A stretch of DNA of 64,000 nt, from the NCBI RefSeq assembly GCF_018130505.1, contig NZ_JAFCKH010000011.1:62001-126000 (forward strand), given 5' to 3'. The notes under the pieces were generated by a model. The model ran no database searches and was not told the DNA's origin. It was given only the letters and a program-made list of their open reading frames with translations. This DNA comes from Bradyrhizobium tropiciagri (GTDB lineage: Bacteria; Pseudomonadota; Alphaproteobacteria; Rhizobiales; Xanthobacteraceae). Below are positions 1-6,851 of the stretch, one piece after another (the first letter of the stretch is position 1; each line of letters starts with the position of its first letter). A program made the translations under genes and the position numbers.

Positions 1-200
1 CTCTTGGCGGTGACGCCACCCCTCTCGGTCGCTGCGCCGCCCTGTGCGTTGAGTTCCTCGTCGGCACTGCCCGACGGTGCGGTTTGCATCGTGGTGCCGC
101 CGCGGGTCTGGCCGTGCGGCGACATCCCCTGTGCCAGCACCGGGCCGGCGAGCAGTGCCGACATGGCAAACGCGACCGCGAAAGTCTTCGCTGATTTCAT
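1..200 (-). CDS. Secreted small protein, C-terminus cut by window edge
   Basis: The visible part begins MKSAKTFAVAFAMSALLAGP and ends its leader at VLA-Q, a clear Sec signal peptide of about 24 residues. The mature part is rich in Gly, Thr, Gln and Ser (PHGQTRGGTTMQTAPSGSAD) with no motif I recognise. The start is the ATG at 200 because a GGAG lies 7 bases ahead of it; an ATG 4 bases upstream in another frame is ignored. The gene runs off the left edge, so its length and function cannot be judged. It is transcribed away from the cytochrome gene at 623. Confidence 0.6.
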   Translation of the reverse strand, partial: MKSAKTFAVAFAMSALLAGPVLAQGMSPHGQTRGGTTMQTAPSGSADEELNAQGGAATERGGVTAK

Positions 201-204
201 CCAT

Positions 205-622
205 TGCTCCTGGATCTTGTTCGCGTGGGACGGTTCGACGGTTGCTGGCGCCGTCTGCAGCGCCGGACCTGCATCCACGCGAATTGACGATATCGCAAAC
301 GGCGCAGGGGCCATGCAAACCGCGCCGTGTGGAGATCGTGCAGGGTTTTCGCGACCATTTCGCGGAATTGCGCTTCACATATACGGCGCGATCAGGCGCA
401 CGCGATGCGCACAAACGAAGACGGGTCTTCGGTGAAACACGACGGCCGAACAAGGAGATGAGATCATGATGCGCGTTCTTCGCAACCGCGTCACGATCCG
501 GCGCCGCCACCTTCTCGTCGCCTCGCCGACAAGCCGGCCTCGCATTGTTCCGATGAAACAGCCGGCTACTACCACGGCCGTTTTTCCGCGCCCTACAGTT
601 TCATCCGATACGGGGAACGAGC
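205..622. other. Intergenic stretch, no supported gene
   Basis: This gap of about 420 bases separates a minus-strand secreted-protein gene from the plus-strand cytochrome operon, so it should hold two divergent promoters. I see no convincing -35/-10 pair. A good Shine-Dalgarno (AAGGAG, near 451-456) precedes an ATG at 466. The reading frame behind it is Arg-rich, matches nothing I know and runs into the cytochrome gene in another frame, so it is not called. Confidence 0.4.
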
Positions 623-1024
623 ATGGCGATGCGGCGCGCGAGGTGGACGGTCGGGCTGGGATTTTGCAGCGCGGTACTCGCAGTGCACATGACGGCCGCG
701 CAAATGCCCTTGCCCGCCGCCAAGCCGCCCGACGGCGCGACGCTGTTCAAGCAGCAATGCGCGACCTGCCACACCACCAACACATCGGATCCGGTCCGGC
801 AGGGACCCTCGCTGTTCAAGATCGTCGGCCGCCACGCCGGCAAGGCTGACGGTTTCAAATATTCGGCAGCCATCGCCAAAGCGGATTTCGTCTGGGACGA
901 CGCCAGGCTCGATGCCTGGCTGACCAATCCGCAAGAAGTGGTCCCCGGCACCACGATGGCCTACCGGCAGGCCAAGCCGGAAACCCGCGCCCTGATCATC
1001 GCCTATCTGAAGGAGCTGAACTGA
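623..1024 (+). CDS. Class I c-type cytochrome, secreted
   Basis: A 133-residue protein with an N-terminal signal sequence (about residues 1-26, ending TAAQ) and one haem-binding CATCH motif near residues 46-50. A distal Met within GTTMAY fits the sixth haem ligand. The pattern (GPSLFKIVGRHAGKADGF, then YLKELN at the end) is typical of periplasmic cytochromes of the c2/c550 type. It is first in a row with a VOC protein, a twin-arginine small subunit and a GMC flavoprotein. It may therefore be the electron acceptor of that dehydrogenase (inference). The next gene starts directly after its stop codon, which suggests co-transcription. Confidence 0.88.
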   Translation: MAMRRARWTVGLGFCSAVLAVHMTAAQMPLPAAKPPDGATLFKQQCATCHTTNTSDPVRQGPSLFKIVGRHAGKADGFKYSAAIAKADFVWDDARLDAWLTNPQEVVPGTTMAYRQAKPETRALIIAYLKELN

Positions 1025-1420
1025 ATGGCCAAACCCGTTCATTCGATGATCCGCGTGCTCGACGAGGCCAGGGCGCTCGACTTCTACAAGCGCGCGTTCG
1101 GCCTCGAGGTTGCGGACAATCTGCGATTTCCGGATTTCGCGCTGATCTATCTGCGCCATCCCTCCTCGCCGTTCGAGGTCGAGCTCACGGTCAATTTCGA
1201 TCGCAAGGAGCCGTACACGCTCGGCGACGGCTACGGCCATCTCGCCGTCATCGTCGACGACGTCGATGCCGAGCACGGCCGCTTCGAAAACGAGAAGCTG
1301 TCGCCGGGGCCACTGCGCGACTTCAAGCATGACGGCAAGACGCTGGCGCGCTTCTTCTTCGTCTCCGATCCCGACGGCTACAAGATCGAGGTGATCCAGC
1401 GCGGCGGGCGCTTCGGTTAG
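1025..1420 (+). CDS. VOC (glyoxalase/bleomycin-resistance fold) protein
   Basis: 131 residues with the pattern of a single vicinal-oxygen-chelate domain pair: SMIRVLDEARALDFYKRAFG at the start, HLAVIVDDVDAEH in the middle, and FFVSDPDGYKIEVIQ at the end. The last is the usual metal-ligand Glu strand. The layout is closest to lactoylglutathione lyase, which removes methylglyoxal, but the substrate cannot be read from sequence. The start codon abuts the cytochrome stop (TGAATG), so the two are probably translated from one message. Its place inside a dehydrogenase operon hints at handling a reactive aldehyde or ketone product (inference). Confidence 0.82.
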   Translation: MAKPVHSMIRVLDEARALDFYKRAFGLEVADNLRFPDFALIYLRHPSSPFEVELTVNFDRKEPYTLGDGYGHLAVIVDDVDAEHGRFENEKLSPGPLRDFKHDGKTLARFFFVSDPDGYKIEVIQRGGRFG

Positions 1421-1465
1421 CATGATCCGGAAAAGTGGGAACCGGTTTTCCGGCAAGATCATGCT
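1420..1465. repeat. Palindromic intergenic repeat (GATCCGGAAAA family)
   Basis: An imperfect inverted repeat with arms GATCCGGAAAA and TTTTCCGGCAAGATC around a short loop. It begins at the last base of the VOC gene stop and lies 40 bases ahead of the next gene. Copies of this element are common between genes in Rhizobiales genomes (general knowledge). It could fold in the mRNA between the second and third genes of the operon. Confidence 0.7.
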
Positions 1466-1504
1466 CAAGCAAGTTCACATACAAAAAAATCTACGGAGGA
1501 AATC

Positions 1505-2053
1505 ATGAGAGAAATCGATCGACGCAGCAAATATGACCGGCGCGTGTTTCTCAAAGGCGCGGCCGCCACCGCACCGGCGGTCGCGATCGCGACCTCGACC
1601 GGGCTCGGCATCACCGATGCCTGGGCCGAGGACGCCAAGACGTTGCCGCCAGCGACGATGAAGACGCTGCTGAAGATGGCGCGCGACATCTATCCGCACG
1701 ATTTCCTCGGCGACAGCTACTACATCACCGCGGTGAAGCCGTGGGATGACAAGGCGGCGAAGGATCCGGCGGTCAAGGTGCTGATCGTTGAAGGCGTGGC
1801 GCGGCTCGACCAGGAGGCCAACGACCGTCACAAGGTGCCTTACGCCCAGGTCGGCTGGGAGAACGATCGCGTCGCGCTGCTGCAAAAGATCGAGCCGAGC
1901 GCGTTCTTCCAGAAGATCCGCGGCGACCTCGTCGTCTCGCTCTACAATCAGAAAGAGGTGTGGCCGCGGTTCGGCTACGAGGGCTCCTCCGCCGAGCATG
2001 GCGGCTACATCAAGCGCGGCTTCGCCGACATCGACTGGCTCCCCAAGGTTTGA
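1505..2053 (+). CDS. Twin-arginine small subunit, gluconate 2-dehydrogenase subunit 3 type
   Basis: 182 residues. The N-terminus carries a Tat signal with the core DRRVFLKG followed by an Ala-rich hydrophobic run ending near AWAED (about residue 40). The mature part (LLKMARDIYPHDFLGDSYY) resembles the small subunit of membrane-bound gluconate/sorbitol-type dehydrogenases (PF13618 family). In that family the small subunit helps export its flavoprotein partner, which lacks its own signal. The GMC gene follows 33 bases downstream and indeed has no signal. A GGAGG lies just ahead of the ATG. The substrate of the complex is unknown. Confidence 0.82.
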   Translation: MREIDRRSKYDRRVFLKGAAATAPAVAIATSTGLGITDAWAEDAKTLPPATMKTLLKMARDIYPHDFLGDSYYITAVKPWDDKAAKDPAVKVLIVEGVARLDQEANDRHKVPYAQVGWENDRVALLQKIEPSAFFQKIRGDLVVSLYNQKEVWPRFGYEGSSAEHGGYIKRGFADIDWLPKV

Positions 2054-2086
2054 GCCCGGCAACCAACGCTCTGGAGGAAACAAACA

Positions 2087-3655
2087 ATGGCAAAATTCGA
2101 TCTGAATGACAGTGGCGTTGTCGTGATCGTCGGCTCCGGCGCCGGCGGCGGAACGCTCGGCAATGAGCTGGCGCAGAAGGGCGTCAAGGTCGTGATCCTC
2201 GAAGCCGGCGCGCGCATCGAGAACCAGGACTTCATCAACGACGAGTGGGAAAGCTTCTCGCAGCTCGCCTGGTCCGACATGCGCACCACATCGGGAAGCT
2301 GGCGCGTCGCCAAGGATTTCCCGAACCTGCCGGCCTGGATCGTCAAGGCGGTCGGCGGCTCGACCACGCATTGGGCGGGCGCGTCGCTGCGCTTCGACGA
2401 GCACGAGTTCAAGATCAAGTCGGCCTATAGCGGCATCTCCGGCGCCAACCTGCTGGACTGGCCGATCACGCTCGCCGAGATGGAGCCGTGGTACGCCAAG
2501 GCCGAGGACAAGATGGGCGTCACCCGCACCAACGGCATTCCCGGCCTGCCCGGCAACAACAACTTCAAGGTGATGGAGGCCGGCGCCAAGAAGCTCGGCT
2601 ACAAGGAAGTCCATACCGGGCGGATGGCGATCAACAGCGAACCGCGCGACGGCCGCGGCTCGTGCCAGCAGATCGGTTTCTGCTTCCAGGGCTGCAAGTC
2701 CGGCGCCAAATGGTCGACGCTGTACACCGAGATCCCGAAGGGCGAAGCTACCGGCAATCTCGAGGTCCGGCCCAACAGCATGGTGATCAAGATCGAGCAC
2801 GACCAGTCCGGCAAGGTCACCGGCGTGGTCTATGCCGACGCATCCGGCGCGATGCAGCGCCAGAAGGCCCGCGTGGTCGCGGTCGCCGGCAATTCGATCG
2901 AGAGCCCGCGGCTGTTGCTCAACAGCGCCTCCAGCATGTTCCCGGATGGCCTCGCCAATTCATCCGGCCAGGTCGGCCGCAACTACATGCGGCACATGAC
3001 CGGCAGCGTGTACGCGGTGTTCGAGAAGGCGGTGCACATGTATCGCGGCACCACGATGGCCGGCATCATCCGCGACGAGGCCAAGAACGATCCGAAGCGC
3101 GGCTTCGTCGGCGGCTACGAGATGGAAACGCTGTCGATCGGCGTGCCGTTCATGGCGGCGTTCCTCAATCCCGGCGGCTGGGGCCGCCCCTTCACCAGCG
3201 CGATGGAAGGCTATCCGCGGATGGCCGGCATGTGGCTGGTCGGCGAGGACATGCCGCAGGAAACCAACCGCATCACGCTCGACCCGAAGGCCAAGGACAA
3301 GTTCGGCATGCCGGTCGCGAGCGTGCATTTCGACGATCATCCGAACGACGTCGCGATGCGCGATCACGCCTACAAGCAGGGTGCCGCGGTCTATGAGGCG
3401 GTCGGCGCCACCGTGACCTATCCGACGCCGCCCTATCCCTCGACCCACAACATGGGCACCAACCGGATGAGCGAGAAGCCGCGCGACGGCGTGGTCAACA
3501 AGTTCGGCCAGACCCACGACATCAAGAACCTGTTCGTCTCGGACGGCAGCCAGTTCACCTCGGGCGCGGCCTGCAATCCGACGCTGACCATCGTGTCGCT
3601 GGCGATCCGCCAGGCCGACCACATCGCCGGCGCGATGCAGCGCAAGGAGATCTGA
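2087..3655 (+). CDS. GMC-family FAD dehydrogenase, large subunit
   Basis: 522 residues. The N-terminal dinucleotide fold VGSGAGGGTLGNELAQKG (residues 15-32) and GGSTTHWAG (90-98) bind FAD. The C-terminus has HNMGTNRM (His about 454) and ACNPTLTI (Asn about 497), the usual active-site His/Asn pair of GMC enzymes. A Cys cluster, C193-x5-C199-x3-C203, recalls the iron-sulphur segment described for some membrane-bound dehydrogenases of this type. With the Tat-exported small subunit and cytochrome c upstream it would form a periplasmic sugar, polyol or alcohol dehydrogenase feeding electrons to the respiratory chain (inference). The ATG at 2087 has a GGAGGAAACAA leader. A strong terminator follows. 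Confidence 0.88.
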   Translation: MAKFDLNDSGVVVIVGSGAGGGTLGNELAQKGVKVVILEAGARIENQDFINDEWESFSQLAWSDMRTTSGSWRVAKDFPNLPAWIVKAVGGSTTHWAGASLRFDEHEFKIKSAYSGISGANLLDWPITLAEMEPWYAKAEDKMGVTRTNGIPGLPGNNNFKVMEAGAKKLGYKEVHTGRMAINSEPRDGRGSCQQIGFCFQGCKSGAKWSTLYTEIPKGEATGNLEVRPNSMVIKIEHDQSGKVTGVVYADASGAMQRQKARVVAVAGNSIESPRLLLNSASSMFPDGLANSSGQVGRNYMRHMTGSVYAVFEKAVHMYRGTTMAGIIRDEAKNDPKRGFVGGYEMETLSIGVPFMAAFLNPGGWGRPFTSAMEGYPRMAGMWLVGEDMPQETNRITLDPKAKDKFGMPVASVHFDDHPNDVAMRDHAYKQGAAVYEAVGATVTYPTPPYPSTHNMGTNRMSEKPRDGVVNKFGQTHDIKNLFVSDGSQFTSGAACNPTLTIVSLAIRQADHIAGAMQRKEI

Positions 3656-3675
3656 ACCTCGCACGCCCAACATGA

Positions 3676-3713
3676 AAGCGGCTCCGTCCCGACCGGGCGG
3701 AGCCGCTTTTTTG
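3676..3713 (+). terminator. Rho-independent terminator after GMC gene
   Basis: A GC-rich stem (AAGCGGCTCCG paired with CGGAGCCGCTT) with a short loop, followed by TTTTTT. It lies 20 bases after the GMC stop codon and ends the cytochrome-to-GMC operon. Confidence 0.9.
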
Positions 3714-3732
3714 TCCGTGACGCCGGGGTTCG

Positions 3733-4044
3733 TTATTCGGCTGCGTCGAGGATCGCCTCGCGCGGGAACACGGGCGCGGTGGCCGTGCTCTGCGAGCGGT
3801 AGATCAGGCAGCAGCAGCGCAGCAGCGAGGCGAAATTATTGACCTCGCCATGATGGTCCAAAACCTCGTCATGCAGCGTGGTGAGGAACTTGGCGAGGCT
3901 CATCCCCTCCTTCGCCGCGATCTCGTCCAGCGTGTCCCAGAACGACAATTCCAGCCGGATCGAGGTGCAGTGGCCGCCGATCCGCAGCGATCGGGTCTGC
4001 GATTCATAGTTGCGTTGCGGCTGGTGCGCGAACAGATGGCACAT
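3733..4044 (-). CDS. Ribbon-helix-helix domain protein (RHH_4 type)
   Basis: 103 residues. The central part RSLRIGGHCTSIRLELSFWD, then EEIAAKEGMSLAKFLTTLHDE, is the pattern of the RHH_4 family: a short beta strand plus two helices, in which a dimer binds DNA. The tail contains LLRCCCLIYR, a run of three cysteines whose role is unknown. Such proteins are widespread in Rhizobiales and are thought to be regulators, but no target is known to me. It is divergent from mutL with a 210-base gap. An A/T-rich patch (TTTATAATTTTTC, about 4061-4073) just upstream of its start could be part of its promoter. Confidence 0.8.
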   Translation of the reverse strand: MCHLFAHQPQRNYESQTRSLRIGGHCTSIRLELSFWDTLDEIAAKEGMSLAKFLTTLHDEVLDHHGEVNNFASLLRCCCLIYRSQSTATAPVFPREAILDAAE

Positions 4045-4260
4045 GGCGGTCCTCCGGCGGGATTTATAATTTTTCTAAACGATATACCTGCAAGCGGGCC
4101 CTCACAATCGCCACGTAGGGCGTAGTCCGATCCGGACGAAATTGAGCGTCTTCAAGGCGATAGGCCAAGTTCATCCCCAGCGCAGGTCGGTCACCCCATG
4201 CATTTGCCGGCGCGGCCCTCTACAATGGGGCAGCCCTCGAATCGTCCCTGAATGCCCGTC

Positions 4261-6081
4261 ATGCCCGTCCGCCAGCTTCCCGAACAGGTCGTCAACCGCA
4301 TCGCCGCCGGCGAGGTGGTCGAACGTCCCGCGAGCGTGGTCAAGGAACTGGTCGAGAACGCGATCGATGCCGGCGCTAGCCGGATCGATGTCTTCACCGA
4401 CGGCGGCGGCCGGCGCCGGATCGGCATCACCGACGACGGCAGCGGCATGACCCATGCCGACCTTTCGCTCGCGGTCGACCGCCACGCCACCTCCAAGCTC
4501 GACGACGAGGACCTGCTGCGCATCAAGACGCTCGGGTTCCGCGGCGAGGCGCTGCCGTCGATCGGCGCGGTGGCAAAGCTCGGCATCACCACGCGCCATG
4601 CCGGTGAGCCGCATGCCTGGTCGCTGTCGGTCGAGGGCGGCGAGAAGTCCGAGGTGATGCCGGCGGCGCTCGGCCAGGGCACCCGCGTCGAGGTCAACGA
4701 TCTGTTCTACGCGACGCCGGCGCGGCTGAAGTTCCTCAAGACCGACCGCACCGAGGCCGAGGCGATCCGCGAGGTGGTGCGGCGCCTTGCGATGGCGCGG
4801 CCCGACGTCGCCTTCACCTTGGCCGGCGAGGAGCGCGCGCCGGTGACCTGGGCCGCCGCGCTGCCCGGGGCTGCCGGGCGGCTGACGCGGCTCGGCGACA
4901 TACTCGGCGCCGACTTCCGCGCCTCTGCGATCGAGGTCCGCGCCGAGCGCGAGGGCGTCACCGTCGAGGGCTTTGCCGCCGCGCCGTCGCTGACCCGCGC
5001 CAATGCGCTCGGGCAATATCTGTTCGTCAACGGCCGCCCGGTGCGGGACAAGCTGATCCTGGGCGCGGTGCGCGCCGCCTATTCCGACTATCTGCCGCGC
5101 GACCGCCATCCGGTGGTGGCGCTGTTTGTCAGCTGTCCCCCGCAGGAGGTCGACGCCAATGTGCATCCGGCCAAGACCGAGGTGCGCTTCCGCAACGCCG
5201 GCCTGGTCCGCGCGCTGATTGTTCATGCGCTGAAAGAGGGTCTCGCGCGCGAAGGCAAGCGCACCGCGGCCAACACCGCCGATGGCGCCGCGCTCTCGGC
5301 GTTCCGGCCCGCCTTCACGCCGTCGCCGCGCCCGGGCAATTGGGGCTGGCGCAGCTCGCCGACCTATCCGGTCAACCCGATGCGCGGCTTCGAGGGCGCG
5401 GCAGCGACCGCCTTCGCTGAACCCGGACAGGCCGCCTTCGACGTCGGCACGCCGACCGCCGATGTGCGCTTCGAGGCTGCGCCGGCGCCCGACCTGCTCG
5501 ACCGTCCGCTCGGCGCCGCGCGCACCCAGATCCACGAGACCTATATCGTCGCGCAGACCCGCGACGGGCTGATCGTGGTGGACCAGCACGCCGCGCATGA
5601 GCGCATCGTCTATGAGAAGCTGAAGGCGTCGCTGGCGAAGAACGGCGTGCAGCGGCAGATCCTCTTGATCCCCGAGATCGTCGAGCTCGACGAAGCGACG
5701 GTGGAGAAGCTTCTCGACCGTTCCATGGAGCTGGCCTCGTTCGGGCTGGCGATCGATTCGTTCGGCCCCGGCGCCGTCGCCGTGCGCGAGACGCCCTCGC
5801 TGCTCGGCAAGGCCAACTCCGCCGGCCTGCTCCGCGACCTCGCCGAGCACATGGCGGAATGGGACGAGGCGCTGCCGCTGGAACGCCGCCTGATGCACGT
5901 CGCCGCCACCATGGCCTGCCACGGCTCAGTCCGCGCCGGCCGCCGCCTCAAGCCGGAAGAGATGAACGCGCTCCTGCGCGAGATGGAAGACACGCCGAAC
6001 TCCGGCCAGTGCAACCACGGCCGCCCGACCTATGTCGAATTGAAGCTCAGCGATATCGAGAAGCTGTTCGGGCGGAGGTAG
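4261..6081 (+). CDS. mutL: DNA mismatch repair protein MutL
   Basis: About 606 residues. The N-terminal GHKL ATPase is plain: NRIAAGEVVERPASVVKELV, then ENAIDAGA, DDGSGM and GFRGEALPSIGAV. The C-terminal dimerisation domain carries the metal-binding endonuclease signature DQHAAHERIVYE (residues 441-452), the ACHGSVRAG segment and CNHGRP (from residue 584). It should therefore be a nicking MutL, as in bacteria without MutH. Between the domains lies a Pro/Ala-rich linker (about residues 345-425). The start at 4261 gives the usual MPVRQLPEQ opening; an in-frame ATG at 4252 is equally possible since neither has a good ribosome site. It appears to be a single-gene unit. Confidence 0.96.
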   Translation: MPVRQLPEQVVNRIAAGEVVERPASVVKELVENAIDAGASRIDVFTDGGGRRRIGITDDGSGMTHADLSLAVDRHATSKLDDEDLLRIKTLGFRGEALPSIGAVAKLGITTRHAGEPHAWSLSVEGGEKSEVMPAALGQGTRVEVNDLFYATPARLKFLKTDRTEAEAIREVVRRLAMARPDVAFTLAGEERAPVTWAAALPGAAGRLTRLGDILGADFRASAIEVRAEREGVTVEGFAAAPSLTRANALGQYLFVNGRPVRDKLILGAVRAAYSDYLPRDRHPVVALFVSCPPQEVDANVHPAKTEVRFRNAGLVRALIVHALKEGLAREGKRTAANTADGAALSAFRPAFTPSPRPGNWGWRSSPTYPVNPMRGFEGAAATAFAEPGQAAFDVGTPTADVRFEAAPAPDLLDRPLGAARTQIHETYIVAQTRDGLIVVDQHAAHERIVYEKLKASLAKNGVQRQILLIPEIVELDEATVEKLLDRSMELASFGLAIDSFGPGAVAVRETPSLLGKANSAGLLRDLAEHMAEWDEALPLERRLMHVAATMACHGSVRAGRRLKPEEMNALLREMEDTPNSGQCNHGRPTYVELKLSDIEKLFGRR

Positions 6082-6096
6082 GTCTTGCACGGCTTC

Positions 6097-6183
6097 CGTA
6101 GGATGGGTGGAGCGCAGCGATACCCATCAACAATCGCGCCCGCGGCACGAAGATGGGTATCGCTACGCTCCACCCATCCTACG
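6097..6183. repeat. Large inverted repeat (GGATGGGTGGAGC family)
   Basis: Two near-perfect 32-base arms, 6097-6128 and 6152-6183, are inverted copies of one another (core GTAGGATGGGTGGAGCGCAG). They flank a 23-base loop. It sits 16 bases after mutL between two converging genes and may act as a transcription stop. It is a relative of the GTAGCCCGGATGGAGCG family found elsewhere in the window. Confidence 0.85.
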
Positions 6184-6231
6184 ATTTGCGGAGACAGCGC
6201 CCCACACACCCCTCGGCTCGATCACCGCTGT

Positions 6232-6275
6232 CTCTGGAATACTGGATCACCCGGTCAAGCCGGGCGATGACAGCG
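6232..6275. repeat. Short palindromic repeat (CCCGGTCAAGCCGGGCGATGA family)
   Basis: A copy of the TGGATCACCCGGTCAAGCCG unit with an internal CCCGG-TCAAG-CCGGG hairpin. The same unit occurs as an inverted pair at 24184-24284 and in a diverged form at about 37059-37087. It lies 16 bases before the rsmD stop codon on the opposite strand. Confidence 0.75.
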
Positions 6276-6290
6276 GAATATGCGGCGACG

Positions 6291-6845
6291 TCACGCGCGC
6301 CGCAGGAACACGAACTCGGTGTCGTCATACGCGCGGCGCTCGAGCTCCTCGAATCCTTCGGGCGCTGCGAACGCCGCGGCCTTCGCTTCTTCCACCACGA
6401 GCAGCGCGCCTGGTGTCAGCCAGCCGCCGTCGCGCAGCGAGGCGAGGGCCTTGTCGGCGAGACCCTTGCCGTAGGGCGGATCGAGGAACACCAGCGCGAA
6501 CGGCTCGACCGGATGCGCGGGGCCGAGGTCGGTGGCATCGCGGCGATAGACTTTTGTGACGCCGCCGAGCCCGAGCGACTCGACGTTGTTGCGCAGCAGC
6601 GCCCGCGCCTCGGCGCCGTTGTCGACGAACAGCGTGAACTTGGCGCCGCGCGAGACCGCCTCGATGCCGAGCGCGCCGGTGCCGGCAAACAGGTCCAGCA
6701 CCCGCGCGTCCTCGATCGGATTGTCATAGGCGTGGACGAGGATGTTGAACACGGACTCGCGCAGCCGGTCGGCGGTCGGCCGGATCTCGCGCCCCGACGG
6801 TGACGCGAGATTGCGGCCCTTCAGCCTGCCCCCAACGACGCGCAT
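6291..6845 (-). CDS. rsmD: 16S rRNA (guanine966-N2)-methyltransferase
   Basis: 184 residues, normal for the family. The opening MRVVGGRLKGRNLASP and REIRPTADRLRESVFNIL are characteristic of RsmD. The SAM site is VLDLFAGTGALGIEAVSRGA, and the catalytic motif is LDPPYGKG. It methylates N2 of G966 in 16S rRNA during small-subunit assembly. It begins 6 bases after the stop of the rluB gene upstream on the same strand, so the two rRNA-modification genes probably share a message. Confidence 0.95.
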   Translation of the reverse strand: MRVVGGRLKGRNLASPSGREIRPTADRLRESVFNILVHAYDNPIEDARVLDLFAGTGALGIEAVSRGAKFTLFVDNGAEARALLRNNVESLGLGGVTKVYRRDATDLGPAHPVEPFALVFLDPPYGKGLADKALASLRDGGWLTPGALLVVEEAKAAAFAAPEGFEELERRAYDDTEFVFLRRA

Positions 6846-6851
6846 CGAGCG

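Noticed and set aside
466-849. 127-codon plus-strand frame with a good ribosome site (AAGGAG) before the cytochrome gene
   Set aside because: It is Arg-rich, matches no family known to me and overlaps the well-supported cytochrome gene in another frame for most of its length. A short leader peptide at its start cannot be excluded.
6097-6183. Reading the paired inverted repeats as a CRISPR array or insertion sequence
   Set aside because: There are only two arms with a short centre, no regular spacers, no transposase frame and no target-site duplication visible.
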